The position numbers and the translations under genes are program-made. The notes under the pieces are model-generated. The model was not told the origin of the DNA, did not search any database, and saw nothing but the letters and a program-made list of their open reading frames with translations. A stretch of 64,000 nucleotides of DNA from Verrucomicrobiia bacterium (GTDB lineage: Bacteria; Verrucomicrobiota; Verrucomicrobiia; Limisphaerales; UBA9464): NCBI GenBank assembly GCA_019634635.1, contig JAHCBB010000012.1:81791-145790 (forward strand), given 5' to 3'. Below are positions 35,696 to 44,566 of the stretch, piece after piece; the first letter of the stretch is position 1, and each line of letters begins with the position of its first letter.

Positions 35696-38600
35696 TTAAT
35701 TGGGTTGCGATGTGGGGAGGACGACCGTCACCCGCCCCACCGTGCGGGTCAGGCGGGGCCCGCCGGCCAACCGCCTCAGAAGGCCGTCATCCTCTTCGGA
35801 CTTCTTGTCATCGGTCCCGGCTTTCCGGGTGCCGTCGTCGGCCTGAAGGCTCTGGCTCGCACCCGCCGCGGCCGTCCCCTGGGAGAAGCCGACCTGCGCC
35901 GAAGACACATCGCCGGTGGCGGTCACGTTTTGCGACAACAGGGATGCGTCCACGCTCGCACCGCTCGCGTTGACGCTCCCTACGCCGACAATTGTTCCGG
36001 AGACGCTGCCCCCTGCGTTGACGCTGACGCTCCCCTGGGCCAGCGCGGTCACGTTCACGCTCTGCTGTGCATTCAGATCAATGTTGTCGCGGGCAAACAC
36101 CAGGCCCGTGATGTCGCCGGTGGCCTCCAGCTTGACGTTGCTGCCGATCACCCCGGAGCCCCCGGCGTCAATGCTGCCCTCGTGGATCACGGCGCCCGAC
36201 TCGTCCCGCGTGCCCGCGTTCAACATGACCGTTCCGGACCGCTCGCCGATTCCGTTCAGCGGCAACTGCACCACTCCGCCCGCACTGGCCGTGATGTTCC
36301 CGCGGGGCGTCTCGACCGTAATGTCGCCAACGAGGTTGCGGGAGGGCGGAAACGCGGTGTCCAGAGGAGGCGGAAAGGTGGTCGCCAGGATGCCGCTCCC
36401 GGGAATCGTCGGAGCGTACGTGCGGATCGCTCGGGTCACCGGGTCCACGTAGATCTTCTCCACCGTCGCCGAACCGGAACCGCCGGTCCCGGCATCCACA
36501 TTTCCTTCGAGGGAACGAACAAGGACACTCCCCCCGTCATACCCCGCGATCCGCGACCCGTTGACATCAATGTTGCCCCGCGCGATCACCGTGACGTCGC
36601 TCGGGTCCACCGTAAAAATGCCGCGCGCAAACTGGTCGCTGGCCCGAAAATCCCGCGACCCCACGTTCACGTCACCGTCCGAAACCACGGTGACGTTGCC
36701 ACCGTTCAACGACGAAATCGTCGTCGAGAACATGTCGAGGTTGCCCGAGAGCACCACGCTCACATCTGCACCACGGGTGAAATAATTGGCGAGAGCCGCA
36801 TTCGCCCGGGGGCCGTAGGAGACGATCCCGGCCGTGGCCCCCAGGTCGAGATTGCGGGCGGTGAGATCGAAGGAACCACCGCCGCCGATCCGGTATCCGG
36901 TGTCCGGATTCAAGGGGACGTCCTGGCTCTGGACGTACAGGGCCTCGACCACATCCGCCGGCAGGAACTCAACGAACTGGGTCTGGGGTTCCCCATTGGG
37001 CAGAAAGACCGGCTGGCCATTGGCATCAAACACCTGCACCGGCAGCTTGAGCAGGGTCTCGCGCTGGCTGCCGCTCATGCGTCCCTGGTAGGTGATCACC
37101 TGGTTCTTCTCATCGTAAAAGAGCAGGGTTTGCATGCCCTCCGCATCCCCGGTCAGTGCCGGAAAAACAAAGTCGAACAGGAAGAAATTTGGCTTCTCCG
37201 CAAGCGGCGCGCTGGTGAAGTCGTTCCGGTTGATGATGTCTCCGGCGACTGCGATGGACGTCACATCATCTGGACGCAGGTTCTGACCGCTGAAGCGGCT
37301 GTTCACCATGTCGCCACCCACCATGACCACCGCACGCTTCGGAGCTCCAAGGAGCACGTTCTGCATCCCCCCTGCGATGTCCAATCGGACCGGTTCCGTG
37401 CTTTCGAGGTGCAGTGGCACCGCGGCGTGGTCGTTAATGCCGAAGTCACCGAAAGAGCGATATCGGGTCTCCCCGCTGTCGGACATCACAAGGGAAACCA
37501 GTTCGCCCGGCTTGGTTCCCGTGAGCGATCCACCGTCCCGGATGGTCACCCGGAGGTTGCCCACCGGTGAAGGGAAAAGAGTCACGTCATTGCCCAAGAG
37601 CACACCGCCGGCGCCGGCGGTCATCTCAAGCGTGCCCGGGTAGATCGGCGACATCCCCTGTGAGAACGTGTCGAGATACCGGGGCAACGCGGTCCCCCGC
37701 AACTGGATCGAATGCCCCGCCGTCAGCGACGCGAAGGCGTCCGGCGCGTAGTCGAAACGGTGACGATTGGCCGCGGTGCTCGCGCCCAGGTTGTTGAACA
37801 TCCCGTTCGGATTCCGCACCTCCTGCAGCAGCACGTCGCGACCACCGGTCACCGTCCACCCGCCGCTGATCAGGCTCAGCGCCAGCAATCGCGACGGCGT
37901 GCCGGCATCGCGTCCCGCGTGGATTGTGCCCAGGCCGTTCCGGACCACGTAGTGGCCCGCCACATCCTGCCCGGCAGTCACCGTCACGTTGCCGGGCGCC
38001 GCGCCGAAGGCGCCGCTGCCGGCGTTCGACTGGACACCGCCCGCCACGGGCAGGTGGCTGATGACATTCTGCCCCGCCGACAAGGTGACGTCCCCGCCAT
38101 TGCGGGTGCTGATTCCGCCCAGGTCCGGGCTGATCTCATAGCCGTTCCGGGTGAAGATGAATCCGTTGGCGCGAGTTCCCGTGTTGATGTTGCCTCCCAG
38201 GGCCTCCACCGAAATGGAACCTCCGCTCGTGGAGCGCACGAATCCGCCCGCCACGGTCACATCGAGACCCGCGCGAATCTCGACGGCCCCGTTGGCGGAT
38301 TCCAGAAACCCGGCACCTTCGAAAAATACGGAATGCTGCCGGGGACGCGGCTGGTTGGGCACCACCGCAACCGGGACAATGCCATCGGGCGTCGAGAAAT
38401 CCCGCCCGGCCGCAAGGGAGACCGACCAATGCTCTCCGGCAAGAATCCCCGCGCCGTCGGCGATGGAAACGTTGTTGCCCGCCTCGAGCGAAAGCCGGCT
38501 CCCTGGAGCGCTCTGCCCCGTGCTGGCCGCAAGGTCCCAAAGCGTGCCTGCAGCGATCGTAATGTCGCGAGTCGCCTGAAGTTCAATCTGGGCAAACCCG

Positions 38601-39760
38601 ATAAACGCTGTGTTCACGTCCAGAAAAAGGGTGGTCGGCGGATCATCGGCACCGACAGTACCGCCGCCGGCGCTTCCGCCTCCCGACTGGCCGATGACGA
38701 TGTCCACCGGATCAATCAGGAGCCGGCCACCGGCACCTCCGGATGCCGCGGAGCCCTCCAAGGTCGAACGGATGGCCGGCATCTCGGGTGCCGACACTTC
38801 GACGAACCCTCCGTTGCCACCTTCACTTCCGCCCCGGACTGCCAGCGTGGAGGTGGGGGCATCCGAGAAGGATCGCTCGGACTGGATGATGATTTTTCCC
38901 CCGTTGCTGATTCCCTCGCCTCCCCCGGAGGCACTCATCGCTGACAAGGCGCCCAGAGTTACCGAATCCGAGGCAATCAATTCGATCACCCCGTTGCGTT
39001 CGCGGACAGAATTGGCCTGGATCAAACCGTCCTGATTCACGACCCGGGCATGGAGGGCCACCGTGCCGGCATCGGCAACGAGCCGGCCGGCCTGATTCAC
39101 CGCGCCCTCCGGCAGGGAAACCGCCGCCGAAAGGCCGCGCCCATCCGGACGCTCCGAAATCAACACTTCACGCGCAGCCAGCAGCCCAATCCGCCCTCCC
39201 GGCGCCGCGATTTCGCCGTGGTTTTCAACGCGCTCGGCGATCAGAAACGCTGAGCCGGCCTCCCCGATCCGGATCCGGCCGTAGTTGACGATCGAAGCCG
39301 ACGGGGGCAGGCCTTGAAACTGCCAGAAGGGACCCGACCCCGATTCCATCGGAATGGCAGGGGCGGTCGAAACCACAAGTCCCGCCGTGCTGACAAATGC
39401 GTCGGGGCCAAAATGGAATCCAGCGCCGTTCATGAGGACCACCACGCCGTTGGCATTCAGATTGCCCCAGATTTGGGAGGGCTGGCTGTCGTGAATGTGA
39501 TTCCAGACGATGGACTGGGCGGACGGCTGCACGAAGGTGGTCGTCTCCCCCGGTGCGATGTTGAATTGCTGCCAGTTCAAGACGGCGTTGTGCGACGCGT
39601 TGATCGTCGTCTGAGCCCCCTGGATCGTCAGGCTGGCGGACCCGCTCTGGACGGTCATTCCTGCCGGATTCGACCAGGCGACCGGTGCCCAGGCGACGGC
39701 ATTGGCCAGCAGCAAGGTCACCGTTCCCGGTGTTCCCGGGCGTTGGGATGCGATTTTCAT
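35696..39760 (-). CDS. TpsA exoprotein: filamentous-haemagglutinin-type beta-helix
   Basis: This 1354-aa exoprotein is the substrate of a two-partner secretion (type Vb) system. The signal region (TVTLLLANAVAWAPVAWSN) is followed by a TPS/haemagglutinin-activity domain (about 30-140) with NWQQFNIAPGETTTFVQPS, IWGNLNANGVVVLMN and FGPDAFVSTAGLV. The rest is repetitive beta-helix sequence rich in Gly, Asn and Asp (for example GNVTVTAGQDVAGHY, GGSISVEALGGNINTG). There is no C-terminal membrane anchor; the end is charged (DDKKSEEDDGLLRRLAGG) then hydrophobic. The ATG overlaps the TpsB stop by one base (TAATG), so synthesis is coupled. Long antisense frames across it are shadows. Confidence 0.88.
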   Translation of the reverse strand: MKIASQRPGTPGTVTLLLANAVAWAPVAWSNPAGMTVQSGSASLTIQGAQTTINASHNAVLNWQQFNIAPGETTTFVQPSAQSIVWNHIHDSQPSQIWGNLNANGVVVLMNGAGFHFGPDAFVSTAGLVVSTAPAIPMESGSGPFWQFQGLPPSASIVNYGRIRIGEAGSAFLIAERVENHGEIAAPGGRIGLLAAREVLISERPDGRGLSAAVSLPEGAVNQAGRLVADAGTVALHARVVNQDGLIQANSVRERNGVIELIASDSVTLGALSAMSASGGGEGISNGGKIIIQSERSFSDAPTSTLAVRGGSEGGNGGFVEVSAPEMPAIRSTLEGSAASGGAGGRLLIDPVDIVIGQSGGGSAGGGTVGADDPPTTLFLDVNTAFIGFAQIELQATRDITIAAGTLWDLAASTGQSAPGSRLSLEAGNNVSIADGAGILAGEHWSVSLAAGRDFSTPDGIVPVAVVPNQPRPRQHSVFFEGAGFLESANGAVEIRAGLDVTVAGGFVRSTSGGSISVEALGGNINTGTRANGFIFTRNGYEISPDLGGISTRNGGDVTLSAGQNVISHLPVAGGVQSNAGSGAFGAAPGNVTVTAGQDVAGHYVVRNGLGTIHAGRDAGTPSRLLALSLISGGWTVTGGRDVLLQEVRNPNGMFNNLGASTAANRHRFDYAPDAFASLTAGHSIQLRGTALPRYLDTFSQGMSPIYPGTLEMTAGAGGVLLGNDVTLFPSPVGNLRVTIRDGGSLTGTKPGELVSLVMSDSGETRYRSFGDFGINDHAAVPLHLESTEPVRLDIAGGMQNVLLGAPKRAVVMVGGDMVNSRFSGQNLRPDDVTSIAVAGDIINRNDFTSAPLAEKPNFFLFDFVFPALTGDAEGMQTLLFYDEKNQVITYQGRMSGSQRETLLKLPVQVFDANGQPVFLPNGEPQTQFVEFLPADVVEALYVQSQDVPLNPDTGYRIGGGGSFDLTARNLDLGATAGIVSYGPRANAALANYFTRGADVSVVLSGNLDMFSTTISSLNGGNVTVVSDGDVNVGSRDFRASDQFARGIFTVDPSDVTVIARGNIDVNGSRIAGYDGGSVLVRSLEGNVDAGTGGSGSATVEKIYVDPVTRAIRTYAPTIPGSGILATTFPPPLDTAFPPSRNLVGDITVETPRGNITASAGGVVQLPLNGIGERSGTVMLNAGTRDESGAVIHEGSIDAGGSGVIGSNVKLEATGDITGLVFARDNIDLNAQQSVNVTALAQGSVSVNAGGSVSGTIVGVGSVNASGASVDASLLSQNVTATGDVSSAQVGFSQGTAAAGASQSLQADDGTRKAGTDDKKSEEDDGLLRRLAGGPRLTRTVGRVTVVLPTSQPN

Positions 39761-42357
39761 TAGAATTGTCCTTCAAGGGTCACGTAGGCCCGCGCATCGC
39801 CTGCCGTGACATTCAACGTGTCTACGAAAGGCCAGGCGAGGGCGAAGCGCAGAAAGGCGTGCTGGTTGACGTTCACCGAAACTCCAAAACCGGCACCCCA
39901 AAGCAACTGGCGGATCGCCTCGCCGGACTCCCCCCGGTCCACGAGGAACGCCTGGCCGGAATCAATGAAGAACGACCCCCGAATCCACGCCGGCACGTCG
40001 CCGGACCATGCGGGAACCGTGGTCACCAGGAAGGGGCTGCGGATTTCCCCGCTCGCGAACCAGCCGGAGTCTCCAAACACCTCGCCCTCAAAATAGCCGC
40101 GCACACTGTTGATCCCTCCCACGGAAAACTGTTCGTTTCCGATCAGCGGTCCCGTCGCTCCTTGTCCGCTGCCCCGCACCAACAAGGACCAGTTGCCGGG
40201 AAGCTTCTGGTCCCGGACCAGCGACACGTTCCCCCTGCCATAGTCCGCCTTCGCCCGGCGTGCGCCGGCCACCCTTTGAAAATCCTCGTTGTTCCCCACG
40301 AAATTCGCGCTCATGCCCAACGTCCCGGAGAGCGTTCCCAAGCGATCGCTCATCGAAAAATTACCGCCCGCGTTCAGCGGCAGGTAGGTCACCTCGGAAC
40401 GCCGGCTGGGCTGGGGCGAGGAGACCCGGGTCACAATGGTCTGCGACCCCTGCGAATTGGTCACCACGGTGGTGATGGTGAAGTTGTTGGTGTTGAAGCT
40501 CTCCTGAACGAAGCGCTTCCAGTCGAGTCCGACCGCGGCGCCCAGGCGGCGTGTGTCGCTCAAGACCCACGGGTGACTGTACTGGGTTCCGACGTTGTCC
40601 GCCCACGTGAGATTCTGGCCCGTGTCCTGGGAAACGATGGTCAGGAGCGGCGTCTGGGTGACAATCTGCTCTGGCCCGTACTGAACCCCGGTGTCCAACG
40701 GCGCCGCGCTGCCAAAGAAAATAAGCTCCGGACGCGACCCGGCCGGCGGCAGGACAAACTGCCGGGTCGCCTCGCTGTACCCGAAAGTCGTGGACGCGTT
40801 GATCAGCTTATCCACGGACTCCGGTCCCCCCAGAGGGAGCCGGTAATAGGCGCTGAAGAAGGAGATCAGCGGACGATTCAACAGCAGGTCCGGCTCCGGC
40901 GATGGATCCTTGTACTGCTGGGGACTGAACCCGTACGAGATGCCCACCTGATGCTCCAACTGCCACAGGTTGTTGTACTGGGCCGATGCATTGATCCGCC
41001 ACATGGGCGTCCGCGGCGTGGCGTAGTTGTCTACGTCCATCCGCGCATGCAGCGGCAGGCGATCTTTGACGCGCAATTCGAGGGAACTCGTGCCGGGGTC
41101 CGGTCCGGGTCCGAGGGTGGGGTAGATCTGCCGGTCCCGATTCTGGTTCGCCTGATCCAATTCCCGCTGGAAGACCCGGCTGTTGACGAGCGCATTGGTT
41201 CTCAGACTGGGCAGGGCGCGCATCACATTGTTGGAGCTGAAGCGGCGGTTACCTGTGACGCGAATGTCCGTCAGTAGCCCCTCCGTCACCTGGACCTTGA
41301 CCACCCCGTCGGCCAGTTGCTGCTGTGGCAATCCAACCGAAACCGTGGCATAGCCCCGCTCCCGGTATTCCATCTGGAGATCTCCCAGAGCCTTCTGAAT
41401 TTGAGGCAAAGTTACATTCGGGCCGACGGCATTGGTGAAAAATGATTGCAGCATCTCGGGACGCAACACCGTGTTGCCCAGAACTTCAAAGCGCCGCACC
41501 TCAAACGTCGGCCCCGCCTGCGTCGTGGACTTCGGCACCTCCGGAACCTCGTCCAGCAACGACGGCGCCGTTCGCGCCACTGCAGGCCGTCCTTCACGAA
41601 CGACCAGGGACACTGTGCCGTCGGTCAGCACCTGCTGCGGCACCAGGATCGTCGCTGAGGGATATCCCTGCGCCCGGTACGCATCGCGCAGACGCCGGAG
41701 CACGATACTCAGTTCTTCGATCGTCACGTCTGAGCCAGAAGCAGGGCCCAGAAGTTCGTCCAGCACCTCGGCAGACAGGGCGGTGTTGCCCCGAACCACA
41801 AAATGCCGAATGTCGAACCCGGGAACGCGGCGCCGTGCGGGCTCCGGGGGCGTCGCTTCCACCGAGCGCGTCGCTTCCGTCTGGACATCCGACCCCACCG
41901 CCGCGCCGGTGGTCCCGGCGGGTCCGTTGCGCACTTCCACGACAACGATCCCGTTGGTCAACGGCTGACGGGGCAGTGTGACGGCCGCCAGCGGATACCC
42001 CTGGGCTCGCAAGGAATCCCGAAGGCGCAACAGGGCCGAACGGATCTCTGCCAGGGTGACATTCGTGCCGGTCGCAGGCGCCATTGCAGTTTCCAGAACC
42101 CGGGGGTCCAGCGACCCATCCCGCACCTCATACCCATCAATCCGGAACCCCCGGGGCCGCGCCGCAGGGTCCTCCGCCAGAGCGAACCCAAGGACAATGC
42201 AGATCGCGAACAGCCTCCAGGTCAGAGAGCCCCCCCGGCGCGGCCCCCACGGAAAGCGGACGCGCAGCAACCGGGGCGTGCCGCAGGAATCGTTCCCTCG
42301 GCACGCGCTCCGGATCTGCCCAAGTGGGCTTCCCAAGCCTTGTGAAGTGCTGGTCAC
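39760..42357 (-). CDS. TpsB outer-membrane transporter with four POTRA-type domains
   Basis: This ShlB/FhaC/HecB-type transporter (up to 865 aa) exports the TpsA protein across the outer membrane. A hydrophobic signal (LFAICIVLGFALA) lies at 49-61, so the true start may be inside the first 45 residues. Three similar POTRA_2-like units follow at about 71-145, 181-256 and 285-360, each with VT(L/I)-x-(E/Q)I, RAQGYP-like and LTDG segments. A fourth POTRA (362-431) begins DIRVTGNRRFSSNNVM. The beta-barrel covers 432-865 and has the lid/loop motif SVRGYFEGEV. FhaC-type proteins usually have two POTRA domains. The stop TAA overlaps the tpsA ATG. Confidence 0.9.
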   Translation of the reverse strand: MTSTSQGLGSPLGQIRSACRGNDSCGTPRLLRVRFPWGPRRGGSLTWRLFAICIVLGFALAEDPAARPRGFRIDGYEVRDGSLDPRVLETAMAPATGTNVTLAEIRSALLRLRDSLRAQGYPLAAVTLPRQPLTNGIVVVEVRNGPAGTTGAAVGSDVQTEATRSVEATPPEPARRRVPGFDIRHFVVRGNTALSAEVLDELLGPASGSDVTIEELSIVLRRLRDAYRAQGYPSATILVPQQVLTDGTVSLVVREGRPAVARTAPSLLDEVPEVPKSTTQAGPTFEVRRFEVLGNTVLRPEMLQSFFTNAVGPNVTLPQIQKALGDLQMEYRERGYATVSVGLPQQQLADGVVKVQVTEGLLTDIRVTGNRRFSSNNVMRALPSLRTNALVNSRVFQRELDQANQNRDRQIYPTLGPGPDPGTSSLELRVKDRLPLHARMDVDNYATPRTPMWRINASAQYNNLWQLEHQVGISYGFSPQQYKDPSPEPDLLLNRPLISFFSAYYRLPLGGPESVDKLINASTTFGYSEATRQFVLPPAGSRPELIFFGSAAPLDTGVQYGPEQIVTQTPLLTIVSQDTGQNLTWADNVGTQYSHPWVLSDTRRLGAAVGLDWKRFVQESFNTNNFTITTVVTNSQGSQTIVTRVSSPQPSRRSEVTYLPLNAGGNFSMSDRLGTLSGTLGMSANFVGNNEDFQRVAGARRAKADYGRGNVSLVRDQKLPGNWSLLVRGSGQGATGPLIGNEQFSVGGINSVRGYFEGEVFGDSGWFASGEIRSPFLVTTVPAWSGDVPAWIRGSFFIDSGQAFLVDRGESGEAIRQLLWGAGFGVSVNVNQHAFLRFALAWPFVDTLNVTAGDARAYVTLEGQF

Positions 42358-42395
42358 CTGCCAACAGCATCTGGGCGTTTGCCCGGTCCTCCGCT

Positions 42396-43481
42396 CTACT
42401 CGATGGGCGAAATAGGTCCACCCTCAGCAGCACGCTCCACATTCATCCGGGAGATGGGAATCGAGAAGGCCGAGGTGGCGAGGTCAATATCAATGGCCTC
42501 AATCAACCGATCCCGAAAGGCCTTGATGTTGGCCGAGGCGGTCGGGCGATTGAAGATATGTTCATAGCCCCACTGGGAATACGTCCCGGAGGTGACCGGG
42601 TCGAAATTGTTGCTCACCTCGGAGTAGGCCCCGACGAAGGCCGTCCTGCCGTTGAACGCAAGAATATTGGCTCCTCCATTCACGTTGAACGCATCAATCC
42701 CGGTCAGGTAGCTGACAGCCGGACCCGAGACATTGAGCAGGTCGCGGATCTGGGTGGCCGTGCGACCGGTGGGATCAATGACAAACTGCCCGATGGAGGC
42801 GTCCCAAGTGTAGAAGATGGGGTTCCCGGTGAACCCGCTCTCGCGCTGGGTGATCGTCCGCTGTCCGGCCGTTGGATCGCGATTCACAAAATACACCAGT
42901 TCCGTATCGTTCGTGTTTCCGGTCAGGAACCAGCCCGGCACGGAGCCGTTCGCCGCCAGCGTCCGGTACTGTTGGGACGTGATGTTGGTCAGTCCCGCCG
43001 GTGCCGTCGTGCTCTTCACGAAGTAGACCGGAGTCACGCCGAATCGCACGTCCTCCAGCACCGGGGTCGTGAAGATTGTCGAACGCTGGAAGACCGATGA
43101 ATAGGCGAGGTCCGCCGGGAGATTCACGACGTTGGTGTCGCCCGGAATGGCGGAGGCCAGGAACTGGACATTCCGATTCTGTGTCAGGTCCTGGATGCCC
43201 GCGTTGGCTCCGTTGTAAAACGCACGAAGGGTCACCGGCTGATTGCCGAAAAGCCCCGGTATGGTTCCGGTCCACACGAGTTTCAACTCGTTGGGCGTCG
43301 CGGGCCCGTCCGCCGGATTCTGGGAAACGAGGTTGGGTCCGAAGATGGACCGGATCGCCCGATAGGAGGTCTCCCGGAACGCCACCGCGCCCGAGAGGTT
43401 GATGTCCACCTGCGCCTGGAGACTGGCGGCGATGAGCACCGCGCCCATCAGCAGTATGTTTTTCAATGAGTTGATTTTCAT
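42396..43481 (-). CDS. Exported protein, possibly periplasmic-binding-protein-like
   Basis: This 361-aa exported protein starts at ATG 43481 with a signal peptide (KNILLMGAVLIAASLQAQ). The body begins INLSGAVAFRETSYRAIRSIFG and includes VTLRAFYNGANAGIQDLTQN and, near the end, TSGTYSQWGYEHIFNRP. These faintly recall phosphate-binding-protein (PstS-like) folds, where a similar YxxWGYE segment occurs close to the C-terminus. The resemblance is weak and based on memory of the family, not on alignment. It sits between a porin-side exported protein and tpsB in the same direction. Confidence 0.5.
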   Translation of the reverse strand: MKINSLKNILLMGAVLIAASLQAQVDINLSGAVAFRETSYRAIRSIFGPNLVSQNPADGPATPNELKLVWTGTIPGLFGNQPVTLRAFYNGANAGIQDLTQNRNVQFLASAIPGDTNVVNLPADLAYSSVFQRSTIFTTPVLEDVRFGVTPVYFVKSTTAPAGLTNITSQQYRTLAANGSVPGWFLTGNTNDTELVYFVNRDPTAGQRTITQRESGFTGNPIFYTWDASIGQFVIDPTGRTATQIRDLLNVSGPAVSYLTGIDAFNVNGGANILAFNGRTAFVGAYSEVSNNFDPVTSGTYSQWGYEHIFNRPTASANIKAFRDRLIEAIDIDLATSAFSIPISRMNVERAAEGGPISPIE

Positions 43482-43555
43482 GACAGACAAGTTCGTTTCT
43501 AGTTTGGCAATTGGTTTGAGATCAGGATGCGAAATCACTGCGACGACCGGGGACA

Positions 43556-44554
43556 TTACGGCAGCACCTCCACGGCGTAGAAGCGGGCATCGGAATCACT
43601 GGTGTCCTCGATGGAGCGGACTGTGCCGTCTCCGGGCACCGAGCCGGCGTTCGCCCAGGTGTTGATCGGCGAGGCCAGTCCGGCGCCGTCCACCGCGCGC
43701 AGCACATATCCGGCGCCCGTGACGGTCGGGAAAGAGACGACGGTGACCGATCCCAGGCGGGTGATCCCAGTGATCGTCGGTGCGGGAGGGGCCTCCGGGA
43801 TGTTGGTGAAGGACAGGCTTGCGTCGGGCTTGAGCTCGAAATAACCAAGGTAGCGTCCCGGGGTGTTCAAGGTGCCGCCCGCAGTGGTCCCGGGCAGCAG
43901 CTCGTAAAAGTCGAGCCGCGACACCGCGGACGGATCCGAGTCAAAATCTGCCGGAGTGATGCCCTCGACCACGCCCTGAAAAGTCCCCAGGAAATCGCCG
44001 CCATCCCCGAGGACGGGCGAGAAGGCGAAGTCGCTGTTGGAGGCGATGATGACACCGGTTTCGGTGTTTCCGGGACCGGCCGGCTGACTGCTGCTGGCCT
44101 GGGCGGCGTTGATGCCGACGCCGGCAATCTGACCGCCCGCGGTGCCCTGCACGAACTGGCCCTTGCGCAACCAGGCGATGGCGGGCACCGCAGGGTCGTT
44201 CCGTGGCGAGGAGACCCAGAGCGTCTGGATCGGGAAGCCCGGATCCACCGGCGGACGGTTCGCGCCGGACACCGACCAACTGACCCCATTGATCGAGGGA
44301 AACGCGAGGGCGAACTGGGCGGCCGTCAGACTGTTGACAGGCAGCGAAGCACCTTCCGGCACCGCGTTGTAATTGGAGGCCGGACCAATGTTGACCGCGA
44401 ACTCCGAGGCGTTGCCCACCTGGCGAAATGTGAGGATCAGATCCCCAGGGGCATACAAAAAGGGTGCCGCTTGGGACACCCCCGAAGAGAGGACGAGACC
44501 GCCCAGCGCGATGGCGGAGGCAGTTGAAATCCTTGATTTAATTTCTGTTTTCAT
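43556..44554 (-). CDS. Exported protein of unknown function
   Basis: This 332-aa protein has a signal peptide (ASAIALGGLVLSSGVSQAAP). The body reads APGDLILTFRQVGNASEFAVNIGPASNYN, a pattern found in exported proteins of Verrucomicrobia whose beta-rich core has no assigned function; a segment near FDSDPSAVSRLDFYELLPG and a final ~75-residue beta tail (TGITRLGSVTVVSFPTVTG) follow. No catalytic motif is visible. It ends 74 bases before the next gene and begins 12 bases after the porin stop. Confidence 0.7.
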   Translation of the reverse strand: MKTEIKSRISTASAIALGGLVLSSGVSQAAPFLYAPGDLILTFRQVGNASEFAVNIGPASNYNAVPEGASLPVNSLTAAQFALAFPSINGVSWSVSGANRPPVDPGFPIQTLWVSSPRNDPAVPAIAWLRKGQFVQGTAGGQIAGVGINAAQASSSQPAGPGNTETGVIIASNSDFAFSPVLGDGGDFLGTFQGVVEGITPADFDSDPSAVSRLDFYELLPGTTAGGTLNTPGRYLGYFELKPDASLSFTNIPEAPPAPTITGITRLGSVTVVSFPTVTGAGYVLRAVDGAGLASPINTWANAGSVPGDGTVRSIEDTSDSDARFYAVEVLP

Positions 44555-44566
44555 AGGCAGGAAATT

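Noticed and set aside
35640..35700. GGTTCGAATC-like box resembling a tRNA T-loop
   Set aside because: No acceptor or anticodon stems can be formed around it; it lies between tpsA and exbB.
35666..38944. Plus-strand open frames of 634 and 410 codons opposite tpsA
   Set aside because: Shadow frames across a repetitive Gly/Asn-rich gene; no leader, domain or ribosome site.
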